The notes beneath the pieces are model-generated. The model was not told the origin of the DNA. It searched no databases and was given only the letters and a program-made list of their open reading frames with translations. The position numbers were made by a program, and so were the translations under genes. Below are positions 9,339 to 16,604 of a stretch of 64,000 nucleotides of DNA, piece after piece; position 1 is the first letter of the stretch, and the number at the start of each line of letters is the position of its first letter. Origin of the DNA: Pseudobutyrivibrio ruminis HUN009. GTDB taxonomy: Bacteria > Bacillota > Clostridia > Lachnospirales > Lachnospiraceae. The DNA lies in the NCBI RefSeq assembly GCF_000703005.1, contig NZ_JNLH01000001.1, positions 1,357,001-1,421,000 on the forward strand, in the 5' to 3' direction.

Positions 9339-9752
9339 ATGGGACAGATATTGCCTTTTACAAAACAAGTGTTAAAGAACCTCTTTTCTGAGCCTGCTAC
9401 TACTCAGTATCCTTTTGTACAAAGAGAGTATCCAGAGCGCACAAGAGGTCATGTAGACATTAATAAAGATCAGTGCATTCTTTGCGGTATGTGCATGCGC
9501 AGCTGCCCACCAGGAGCAATAAAAGTTGACAGAGCAGCGAAAACATGGACTATCAATCGCTTTGATTGTATCCAGTGTGGCTACTGCACAGAGAAGTGCC
9601 CAAAGAAATGTTTATCTATTACACCAGGCTATCAGGAGCCAGGCCCTGAGAAGTTCAACTACTCAGTAGAAGTGCCTTATGAGCCACCAAAGCCTGCTGC
9701 TAAGCCAGCCGCTGCAACAGCTCCTGCAGGCGGGACAAAGCCAGAGGCTTAG
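9339..9752 (+). CDS. echF: Ech hydrogenase ferredoxin subunit (EchF)
   Basis: Two-[4Fe-4S] ferredoxin subunit that takes electrons from soluble ferredoxin and hands them to EchC. The 137-residue protein has CILCGMCMRSCP (Cys46, 49, 52, 56) and CIQCGYCTEKCP (Cys77, 80, 83, 87). An unusual C-terminal tail of about 25 residues consists mostly of Pro, Ala and Lys (KPAAKPAAATAPAGG); I know of no function for it. A strong site (AGGAGGAGG) precedes ATG 9339. This is the last ech gene, and a hairpin follows. Confidence 0.93.
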   Translation: MGQILPFTKQVLKNLFSEPATTQYPFVQREYPERTRGHVDINKDQCILCGMCMRSCPPGAIKVDRAAKTWTINRFDCIQCGYCTEKCPKKCLSITPGYQEPGPEKFNYSVEVPYEPPKPAAKPAAATAPAGGTKPEA

Positions 9753-9783
9753 TGCCTTGTTTTGTTATCAAACATGATTATTT

Positions 9784-9813
9784 AAACGCTCCTGGCTGTG
9801 GCTGGGAGCGTTT
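9784..9813 (+). terminator. Hairpin after echF, probable terminator
   Basis: AAACGCTCC (9784-9792) pairs with GGGAGCGTTT (9804-9813). Only a short mixed T stretch (GCTTGTTAAG) follows, so termination may be partial and could leave some read-through into hypF. Confidence 0.55.
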
Positions 9814-9857
9814 GCTTGTTAAGAATAATAACGATTGAAATAACATAGGATATTTAT

Positions 9858-12215
9858 ATGATAAAGAAATTCACAGTCAAGGGCTTGGTCCAGGGGATAG
9901 GGTATCGTCCTTTTGTGGCTAAGCTGGCAGATGAATTGAATATAGATGGATGGGTGCGAAATACCGGAGGAATTGTGACGGTGTGCGCATCAGGAGACGA
10001 GGAGAAACTGGGAGAATTGCAAAGTCGATTGGCAGTGGAAGTGCCGACGGGGGGCTTTGTAACATCTGTTGAGGTGGAAGAGATTGATGCTGCCGAAACA
10101 TCGGAACTGGAAGGCAAAGGCTTCACCATAGTTGAATCCGACCAGGATATCCAGGCAAACCTTCCTCTCATCCCAGCGGACATTGCAACCTGTGAGAACT
10201 GCAAGAAGGAGCTGCTGGACTCTACCAACAGAAGATACTTGCATCCTTTTATTAGCTGCACAGTTTGCGGGCCAAGATACTCTATACTGGAGCGATTGCC
10301 CTATGATAGAGATACCATTACAATGCAGGATTTTGATATGTGTTCGGAGTGCCAGAAAGAGTACACAGGCAAGCTGGATATTAGGCGTCATGCTCAGACT
10401 ATAGCTTGCAATAAATGTGGGCCAAAACTTTCATTTACAGCTATTTCGGGCCAAAATAATGTGGATAACTTGCAAAATGCAGGATATCTTGCAAAAAACA
10501 TAGTTCACAGAAAGTTCACAAGTGAATTTTTAGACAATTCCAATAAGGATTTTATGCCTCTAAAAGATGCAATTGTCCATATACTGAATGGTGGAATTCT
10601 AGCTGTAAAAGATATCGGTGGATATCATTTGGTGTGCGACCCATTTAACGAGAAAGCAGTGGCAAATCTAAGGCTACTAAAACATCGCGAAGCCAAGGCT
10701 TTTGCGGTGATGTTTTATGATTTAGAGCAGGCAAAAGAATATTGCAACATCAATGAAAAGGAAGCTGAGCTACTGGAAAGCCCTGCGAGGCCTATTGTCC
10801 TTGTAAAACGTAAATACGAATTAGAACAAAAGCTTGCAGACAACGTATGTCTCACAAGCCCAGATATAGGAGCTATGCTTCCATGCAACCCAGTGCAGAT
10901 ACTCCTGACCAAAGCTTTGGGGCCACTTATCATGACAAGTGGAAATGCCAGTGGAGATGTGCTAGAAACTGACGATGATAAAATGGAAGAATGGTTGCGA
11001 CAGCGGGCCGAAACAGATGAGATGCGAGACGTACCACTAGCAATCTTATCCCACAACAGACGAATCCTGCGCCCAATGGATGATTCTGTAATGAAGGTAG
11101 TGGCGGGCAAGCAACAATTCATCAGGCGAGGGCGAGGCCATGTGCCAGCGCCAATTCCTGTGGATATCCCAGGGGAGATTTTTGCAGCCGGTGGGGATTT
11201 AAAGTCCAGCTTTTGCTATGTAAAAAATGGGTTAGCCTATGTGAGTCAATATCTGGGAGACATGGAATCAGTCAGCTGCCAGGAGTTCTATAAAAAGGAA
11301 AAGAAAGCCATGGAAACAATATTTGGCTTTACTCCACAGAAAAGTGTTGTGGATAAGCATCCTGGATATTTTAGTAGAAACAATTCCACTTTTGATATAG
11401 AAATCCAGCATCACAAAGCTCATGTGGCTTCGGTAATTGCAGAGCACGCTCTAAATGGAACACTCCTAGGTTTTGCTTTTGATGGAACAGGCTATGGTGA
11501 CGACAAAAACATATGGGGCGGTGAGACTTTCTTATGGAAAGATAAACAGATGGACCGTGTGGCTCATTTGAAGCCAGTAAAACTTATAGGCGGAGATGAA
11601 GGCGCAAAGAACTGCGATACAATCCTCACAGCAATGCTTCATGGAAACGGTCTTCAGCCAACAGAAATAAACATGAACACCCAGTTGATTATGGCAGCTC
11701 TTGATAAAAATATAAACACTGTCACATCTTCATCAATGGGACGATTATTTGATGCTGTGTCGGCACTTCTTGATATATGTCATTACAATTCATACGAAGG
11801 GCAGGCTCCAATTGAACTGGAAAACATTGCGGCTACAACAAATAAGGCATACAAACTGCATTTGAATTCGGATGGTTGTACAAAAGAGTTGTTTCGTGAT
11901 ATCGTATATGCGATATCAAATGGGGTAGATAAAGCTGAAATTGCCAGAGGCTTTATAGAGGCAGTTTCAGATTATATAGTTGAAATTTCAAAGGAATACG
12001 AGAATAATCTAGATAAGAATAAACAGGTAGTATTATCTGGAGGAACATTCTTAAATCGAATTCTGATGGAAAGTACTGTCAGTAAGCTAGAGGACTTGGG
12101 CTTCAAAGTATATACAGCTAATCAGTTGCCACCGGGAGATGGTGGAATCTGTTTGGGGCAGGCTTTTTTATCACAATTTGAAAAGGTATACAAAGAGGTA
12201 GAAAAATGTGTGTAG
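9858..12215 (+). CDS. hypF: Carbamoyltransferase HypF for [NiFe] hydrogenase maturation
   Basis: HypF makes carbamoyl-AMP and carbamoylates the C-terminal Cys of HypE, the source of the cyanide ligands. The 785-residue protein shows an acylphosphatase domain (VQGIGYRPFV, GWVRNTGG). Two CX2CX18CX2C zinc fingers start at CENC and CSEC. A YrdC-like domain (VKDIGGYHLVCD) and a Kae1-like domain (HHKAHVASV, AFDGTGYGDD, SGGTFLNRIL) follow. Between the second finger and the YrdC part there are about 40 residues (Asn-rich, SGQNNVDNLQ onward) that seem longer than usual. It overlaps hypC by 10 nt. Confidence 0.95.
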   Translation: MIKKFTVKGLVQGIGYRPFVAKLADELNIDGWVRNTGGIVTVCASGDEEKLGELQSRLAVEVPTGGFVTSVEVEEIDAAETSELEGKGFTIVESDQDIQANLPLIPADIATCENCKKELLDSTNRRYLHPFISCTVCGPRYSILERLPYDRDTITMQDFDMCSECQKEYTGKLDIRRHAQTIACNKCGPKLSFTAISGQNNVDNLQNAGYLAKNIVHRKFTSEFLDNSNKDFMPLKDAIVHILNGGILAVKDIGGYHLVCDPFNEKAVANLRLLKHREAKAFAVMFYDLEQAKEYCNINEKEAELLESPARPIVLVKRKYELEQKLADNVCLTSPDIGAMLPCNPVQILLTKALGPLIMTSGNASGDVLETDDDKMEEWLRQRAETDEMRDVPLAILSHNRRILRPMDDSVMKVVAGKQQFIRRGRGHVPAPIPVDIPGEIFAAGGDLKSSFCYVKNGLAYVSQYLGDMESVSCQEFYKKEKKAMETIFGFTPQKSVVDKHPGYFSRNNSTFDIEIQHHKAHVASVIAEHALNGTLLGFAFDGTGYGDDKNIWGGETFLWKDKQMDRVAHLKPVKLIGGDEGAKNCDTILTAMLHGNGLQPTEINMNTQLIMAALDKNINTVTSSSMGRLFDAVSALLDICHYNSYEGQAPIELENIAATTNKAYKLHLNSDGCTKELFRDIVYAISNGVDKAEIARGFIEAVSDYIVEISKEYENNLDKNKQVVLSGGTFLNRILMESTVSKLEDLGFKVYTANQLPPGDGGICLGQAFLSQFEKVYKEVEKCV

Positions 12216-12415
12216 CAATACCAGGTTTAGTAAAAAGATTAAAGGACGGCAAGGTCACAGTAGACTTTAATGGAAACGAAGTTGAAGCATATGCAGGCCT
12301 TGTAAATGTTAAAGAGGGAGATTACGCCCTAGTTCATGCAGGCTGCGTTATTCAGACTTTGAAAAAGGACGAAGCAGAGGAAATCATTGAGCTGATGGGA
12401 GGCCTAGAAGGTTAA
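12206..12415 (+). CDS. hypC: Hydrogenase maturation chaperone HypC
   Basis: HypC carries the Fe(CN)2CO group with HypD and delivers it to the large-subunit precursor. The 69 residues start MCVAIPG, with the essential Cys2 at the N-terminus, the hallmark of HypC/HybG. The start at 12206 lies inside the end of hypF, and the stop overlaps hypD as TAATG. The product is probably dedicated to EchE. Confidence 0.96.
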   Translation: MCVAIPGLVKRLKDGKVTVDFNGNEVEAYAGLVNVKEGDYALVHAGCVIQTLKKDEAEEIIELMGGLEG

Positions 12416-13458
12416 TGGAGTTCTCTGAGATTGTAGATTTTTTAAGAAATTATGATGGCAAGCCAATCAGGCTGATGGAGGTGTGCGGAAGCCACACTCA
12501 TGCCATAGCGACTCATGGAATCAGGGATATTCTCTCTGATAAGATTCAGCTTTTGTCAGGGCCAGGATGCCCAGTGTGTGTCACACCCACAGCTTATATC
12601 GACAAGCTAATAGATATTTGTCTTGAGCCAAACACTACAGTCACCACATTTGGAGATTTGCTTCGTGTGCCAGGCTCCAAAGAAAGCTTGAACGAAGCAA
12701 AGGGCCGGGGCGGCTCAGTGGAGATGGTTTATTCACCAATGGATGTTCTTGCACTGGCAAAGAATCATCCGGATAGGGAATATGTTTTTGCAGCAGTAGG
12801 TTTTGAAACAACTGCCCCTGTCTACACATTGCTTTTAGACAATGCAATTGCCAAGGGGCTTTCTAATATAAAGATTCTTACAGCTTTAAAGACAATGCCG
12901 GGAGCTATTTCATATCTTTGCGACAATGGTGCGCAGATAGACGGTTTCATTGCTCCAGGCCATGTTAGCGCCGTCACAGGAGCCGATTATTTCAACGATT
13001 TGGCAGATAAATACAGCATACCTTTTGCAGTATCAGGTTTTGGTGCAAAGGAGCTAGTTATAGGCATATATGGCTTGGTTCAAATGGTTATAAACAATCA
13101 GCCGCAGGTCAAAAACTATTACACATCAGTGGTTGAACAGGGCCAGAACGATATAATCGTTTCTCAGCTCAATAAGTATTTTAGGCCTGCCGACGTGGTA
13201 TGGCGAGGCATGGGAATCATCCCAGGCTCCGGCCTTTTGCTGAGAGATGAATATGCAAGCTTTGATGCAGGAAGCGATGGGCTTGATGAAGATAACAAGC
13301 GAAACAAGGCATGCCGATGCGGCGATATCCTGATGGGCAAGGCTACACCAAAGGATTGTCCATTATTTGGAAAGGTGTGCACACCAATGACGCCGGAGGG
13401 GGCCTGCATGGTTTCCGAAGAGGGCGCATGTTTCAATAACTATTTAATAAACAATTAA
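12415..13458 (+). CDS. hypD: Hydrogenase maturation protein HypD
   Basis: HypD is the [4Fe-4S] scaffold on which the Fe(CN)2CO unit is assembled with HypC and HypE. The 347 residues include MEVCGSHTHAIATHGIRD near residues 22-39, GPGCPVCVTP near 49-58, and the C-terminal cluster cysteines in ACRCGD, KDCPLFGKVC and GACMVSEEGAC. It is translationally coupled to hypC (TAATG). The structured repeat begins 12 nt after the stop. Confidence 0.96.
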   Translation: MEFSEIVDFLRNYDGKPIRLMEVCGSHTHAIATHGIRDILSDKIQLLSGPGCPVCVTPTAYIDKLIDICLEPNTTVTTFGDLLRVPGSKESLNEAKGRGGSVEMVYSPMDVLALAKNHPDREYVFAAVGFETTAPVYTLLLDNAIAKGLSNIKILTALKTMPGAISYLCDNGAQIDGFIAPGHVSAVTGADYFNDLADKYSIPFAVSGFGAKELVIGIYGLVQMVINNQPQVKNYYTSVVEQGQNDIIVSQLNKYFRPADVVWRGMGIIPGSGLLLRDEYASFDAGSDGLDEDNKRNKACRCGDILMGKATPKDCPLFGKVCTPMTPEGACMVSEEGACFNNYLINN

Positions 13459-13470
13459 ATAACTAAATGA

Positions 13471-13560
13471 ACAAACAATAATTAACAAGCTATTATAACT
13501 TTGAACGAGACATTCTAGTCGAGTAAAAAGTTCATAATGCTTGTTAATGTAATTGTTTGT
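13471..13560 (+). repeat. Structured intergenic repeat, copy 2 (hypD-hypE)
   Basis: Left arm 13471-13490, core 13491-13538 (48 nt), right arm 13539-13560. ACAAACAAT-AATTAACAAGC pairs with the right arm, whose reverse complement is ACAAACAATTACATTAACAAGC. In the core ATTAT pairs with ATAAT, AACTTT with AAAGTT (ATTTCT/AGAAAT in copies 1, 3 and 4), and GAC with GTC. The pair enclosing the GA steps is C-G here and G-C in copy 1. These changes keep the pairing. The right arm ends within 21 nt of every plausible hypE start. Confidence 0.87.
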
Positions 13561-13580
13561 GGAATATGGGTAAAATAGAT

Positions 13581-14582
13581 ATGGATAAGATTATTATGGA
13601 GCATGGCTCAGGTGGCCGTGCAACTGGAGAATTAATAAAAGAGATATTTGAAGCTCAGTTTGATAGCGACGTTCTTTCAGAAATGGAGGATGCTGCTGTA
13701 GTGCCTGGTGATGCCACTATCGCCATGACAACAGACAGTTTTGTGGTTACGCCACTTGAATTTCCAGGTGGAGATATAGGTCGCCTTTGCATTTGCGGCA
13801 CGGTTAATGACCTTTGCATGCGCGGGGCTGCGCCTAAATACATCACATGCGGTTTCATTCTGGAAGAGGGCTGTGATATAGAGCAGCTTAGACGCCTTGT
13901 AAAATCCATGGCCGCTACAGCAAAGGAAGCTGGAGTGAAAATTGTTGCCGGAGATACAAAGGTTATCGAAGGCAATGGAGGAATTTATATCAACACTGCT
14001 GGTGTTGGATTTGTTCCAAAGGGTGTGGACATCAAGGCAAAAAACGCCCAGGATGATGATGTGATTATTGTCTCAGGAAATGTTGGAGACCATCATGCTA
14101 CGGTTCTCAGCCAAAGAATGGGCATCAAGAACACAATCGAAAGTGATAATGCCCCACTTCAGGAGATGGTAGGGAAGCTTATAGAAAATAAGATTCCAGT
14201 TCATGTATTAAGAGATGTTACAAGAGGTGGTCTAGCAACAGTATTAAAGGAACTTGCCTTAGCAAGCGGTCTTAGATTTGAGATTTTCCAGGAAAAGCTT
14301 CCTGTATCGGCACAGGTAAAGTCTTTCTGTGGATTGCTTGGGCTTGACCCACTATACATGGGAAACGAAGGTAAGTTGGTTGCCATAGTTCCAAAGGAGT
14401 ATGCTGCGCAAGCAGTGGAAATCATCCGTGGATGTAAATATGGCGAAAATGCATGTATGATTGGAGCGGTTAATACACCTGAAAACGACAGCGAGGTAGG
14501 TGCGCTTATAATGAAAACAGAAATAGGTGGCAGACGTTTTCTTGATATTTTGCAAGGTGAGGGTCTACCTAGAATATGTTAA
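13581..14582 (+). CDS. hypE: Hydrogenase maturation protein HypE
   Basis: HypE dehydrates its carbamoylated C-terminal cysteine to thiocyanate, donating CN- to the iron. The product ends in PRIC, the required C-terminus, and begins with the conserved EHGSGGRATGELI. AIR-synthase-type motifs (TTDSFVVTP, RDVTRGGLATVL) follow. I chose ATG 13581 by comparison with the family start (MDKI..HGSGG). ATG 13566 and TTG 13557 are in frame and possible. None has a good Shine-Dalgarno, which is odd for this genome, and the repeat's right arm ends at 13560. Confidence 0.94.
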   Translation: MDKIIMEHGSGGRATGELIKEIFEAQFDSDVLSEMEDAAVVPGDATIAMTTDSFVVTPLEFPGGDIGRLCICGTVNDLCMRGAAPKYITCGFILEEGCDIEQLRRLVKSMAATAKEAGVKIVAGDTKVIEGNGGIYINTAGVGFVPKGVDIKAKNAQDDDVIIVSGNVGDHHATVLSQRMGIKNTIESDNAPLQEMVGKLIENKIPVHVLRDVTRGGLATVLKELALASGLRFEIFQEKLPVSAQVKSFCGLLGLDPLYMGNEGKLVAIVPKEYAAQAVEIIRGCKYGENACMIGAVNTPENDSEVGALIMKTEIGGRRFLDILQGEGLPRIC

Positions 14583-14584
14583 CT

Positions 14585-14604
14585 CCTACAAACTCCAGTA
14601 GGAC
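14585..14604 (+). other. Small hairpin after hypE
   Basis: TCCTAC and GTAGGA form a short stem with an 8-nt loop just after the hypE stop. No T-run follows, so it is at best a weak 3'-end hairpin. Confidence 0.3.
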
Positions 14605-14648
14605 GTTAATATTTAACATTTATTTCATAATTAGATAGGGGCATCTTG

Positions 14649-14657
14649 TGCTATAAT
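14649..14657 (+). promoter_or_regulatory. Extended -10 promoter candidate for the receiver gene
   Basis: TG at 14649-14650, one base, then TATAAT at 14652-14657, an extended -10. No good -35 is present 16-18 nt upstream. The gene starts at 14707. Confidence 0.4.
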
Positions 14658-14706
14658 ATACCTACACATCCAAATACGTTTGTTGAATGAATGAGGAGGA
14701 TGCCAT

Positions 14707-15090
14707 TTGGGAAAAACTGTACTGGTTGTTGATGACTCAAAGTTTATGAGAGCAGTTGTCAAAGGCGAAGTTGAAAGAAATGGCTGTACTGTTGTAGCTG
14801 AGGCCGATTGCAGTGATGCAGCGGTTGAAAAATACAAGGAGTTAAAGCCTGATATAGTGACGATGGATATCACAATGACTGTTGATGGACATACCATTGG
14901 TCGAAGTTCAAATGGCATAGATGCTATTAAGCAGATTATGGAATTTGATCCAGAAGCCAAGATTCTGGTGGTAAGTGCCATGGGTCAGAAGTGCTACGTT
15001 ATAGAAGCTATTGAGGCAGGAGCCAAGGATTTTGTTATCAAACCTTTTGATGAAGTTCGATTTGCAGAGGCATTAGCACATTTCAAGTAG
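14707..15090 (+). CDS. CheY-like stand-alone response-regulator receiver with an insertion
   Basis: A single receiver domain with no output domain, as in chemotaxis CheY. The 127 residues have the acidic pair Asp9/Asp10, the likely phosphorylated Asp54 in TMDITM, Ser in VVSAM and Lys in IKPF. Normally MDITMPxMNGIDAIK is expected. Here the proline is lost and about 8 extra residues (TVDGHTIGRSS) lie between MDITM and NGIDAI, on the loop after the phosphorylation site. The start is TTG 14707 behind GAGGAGG; an ATG at 14700 is out of frame. No kinase is adjacent. Two chemoreceptors lie far away in the window. Confidence 0.88.
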   Translation: MGKTVLVVDDSKFMRAVVKGEVERNGCTVVAEADCSDAAVEKYKELKPDIVTMDITMTVDGHTIGRSSNGIDAIKQIMEFDPEAKILVVSAMGQKCYVIEAIEAGAKDFVIKPFDEVRFAEALAHFK

Positions 15091-15105
15091 AACTGAATAT
15101 GGTTT

Positions 15106-15135
15106 AAAAGGACTGCAAAGCGGTCCTTTTCTTTT
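15106..15135 (+). terminator. Rho-independent terminator after the receiver gene
   Basis: AAAAGGAC (15106-15113) pairs with GTCCTTTT (15123-15130) and is followed by CTTTT. Confidence 0.75.
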
Positions 15136-15225
15136 GCAAAAATAGCAAACTTTGGTTGTGCGCAACGGAAACTCATTGTGTACGATGAATTACTCGATTT
15201 TGTTATAAAAAATAATGGGAAAGTA

Positions 15226-15250
15226 AAAAGACCGAGAACTCGGTCTTTTT
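15226..15250 (+). terminator. Second hairpin terminator in the 15.1-15.4 kb gap
   Basis: AAAAAGACCGAG and CTCGGTCTTTTT pair around a 2-base centre (AA) and are T-rich at both ends, so it could work on either strand. The stretch between 15135 and 15225 holds no gene that I can support. Confidence 0.6.
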
Positions 15251-15329
15251 GAGGGGAGTATAAATAATTAATAAGGGTGCAACTAGGAAACTCCTAGTTA
15301 CGTTTCAGATTATAATATAACGGGTTATC

Positions 15330-15367
15330 CAATGCAATAGAATATTTAAAAAATTTTTATTGCATTG
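15330..15367. promoter_or_regulatory. 10-bp inverted repeat overlapping a -35 box
   Basis: CAATGCAATA (15330-15339) and TATTGCATTG (15358-15367) are perfect inverted copies separated by an A/T-rich 18-nt loop. The right half overlaps the -35 of the promoter at 15365. It could be an operator or an RNA hairpin. A second small palindrome, AACTAGG/CCTAGTT, lies just upstream near 15282-15300. Confidence 0.5.
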
Positions 15368-15393
15368 ACTTGTTATGGGCTGTAGCTTAAGAT
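15365..15393 (+). promoter_or_regulatory. Sigma-A-type promoter for the RlmL-like gene
   Basis: TTGACT (15365-15370), a 17-nt spacer and TAAGAT (15388-15393), 19 nt before the proposed TTG start at 15413. Confidence 0.6.
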
Positions 15394-15412
15394 ATTTTTA
15401 TCTAGGTTTTCC

Positions 15413-16600
15413 TTGAAAAATCAATTAAGAAAGAGTGTTATATATTATTTGAAAACGAAGATTTTTACCATTAGTTGCCCATGTCATTTTGGACTTGAGG
15501 CACCACTTAAAAGAGAAATATATGATTTGGGATACGACATTACAGAAGTTACTGACGGAAGAGTGACCTTCACAGGTGATGCGGAGGCTATATGTCGTGC
15601 AAATATTCATTTGCGCTGCGCAGAGCGTGTGCTTGTTGAGGTTGGCCGTTTCCATGCCACCACATTTGAGGAGCTATTTCAGGGAATCAAATCCCTTCCA
15701 TGGGAAGAATATATTCCTAAGGATGGCAAATTCTGGGTTACAAAAGCTACTTCAGTGAAAAGTAAGCTTTTCTCTTTGACAGACATTCAGTCCATCGCAA
15801 AAAAAGCTATGGTTGAGCGTATGAAATCATATTACGATATCAACTGGTTTGACGAGGATGGTGCTGACTATCCAGTAAGAATCTTCTTATTAAAGGATGA
15901 TGTTGTAGTTACTTTGGATTCTACTGGTGTTCCTCTTCACAAGAGAGGCTACAGAACATACACTAGCAAGGCTCCGCTTTCTGAGACTATGGCAGCAGCT
16001 TTAATTGAGCTTACACCATGGCGTGCAGACCGAATCCTTGTGGACCCATTCTGTGGCTCAGGTACATTTTTAATAGAAGCGGCTATGATGGCTGCAAATA
16101 TTGCACCTGGTCTCAACAGAGACTTCACTTCCATGGATTGGACAAATCTTATCGATTCACAGACATGGAAGGATTGCTTGGATGAAGCCAGAGCAGAAGT
16201 AAATACAGATATCGAATGCGACCTACAAGGTTTTGATATAGATCCTGAAATGGTAAAGATAGCCCGCTTGAATGCAAAGCAAGCAGGGGTTGATCACCTG
16301 ATTCATTTCCAGGCCAGAGATGTTGCAAATCTTCGCCATCCTAAAAAGTATGGCTTTATTCTTACAAACCCACCATACGGTGAGCGTTTGGAGGACAAAA
16401 AGGATTTGCCAGAAATCTACGGCAAGCTTGGAGATGCATTTAAAGCCTTGGATAGCTGGTCTATGTATGTAATCACCAGCTATGAGGATGCACCAAAGTC
16501 CATTGGCAAGAAGGCAGATAAGAACCGTAAAATCTACAACGGAATGATCAAGACATACTTCTACCAGTTTTTAGGACCTAAGCCAAAGAAGAAGGACTAA
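15413..16600 (+). CDS. THUMP-domain rRNA (guanine-N2)-methyltransferase, RlmL/YpsC type
   Basis: Predicted SAM-dependent N2-guanine methyltransferase of 23S rRNA. It has an N-terminal ferredoxin-like and THUMP region (CPCHFGLEAPLKREIYDLG at about residue 22 on) and a Rossmann methyltransferase domain with DPFCGSGTFLIEAAM, GFDIDPEM and the catalytic TNPPYGERL. The 395-residue size fits the single-domain Firmicute form, not the RlmKL fusion of E. coli. The start is uncertain: TTG 15413 or TTG 15449, both with weak ribosome sites. The protease gene follows 4 nt after the stop. Confidence 0.88.
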   Translation: MKNQLRKSVIYYLKTKIFTISCPCHFGLEAPLKREIYDLGYDITEVTDGRVTFTGDAEAICRANIHLRCAERVLVEVGRFHATTFEELFQGIKSLPWEEYIPKDGKFWVTKATSVKSKLFSLTDIQSIAKKAMVERMKSYYDINWFDEDGADYPVRIFLLKDDVVVTLDSTGVPLHKRGYRTYTSKAPLSETMAAALIELTPWRADRILVDPFCGSGTFLIEAAMMAANIAPGLNRDFTSMDWTNLIDSQTWKDCLDEARAEVNTDIECDLQGFDIDPEMVKIARLNAKQAGVDHLIHFQARDVANLRHPKKYGFILTNPPYGERLEDKKDLPEIYGKLGDAFKALDSWSMYVITSYEDAPKSIGKKADKNRKIYNGMIKTYFYQFLGPKPKKKD

Positions 16601-16604
16601 ATAA

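Noticed and set aside
9784..9820. Possible fifth copy of the structured repeat (GCTTGTTA follows a hairpin)
   Set aside because: Only the short GCTTGTT motif is shared. The 48-nt core and the left AACAAGC arm are absent.
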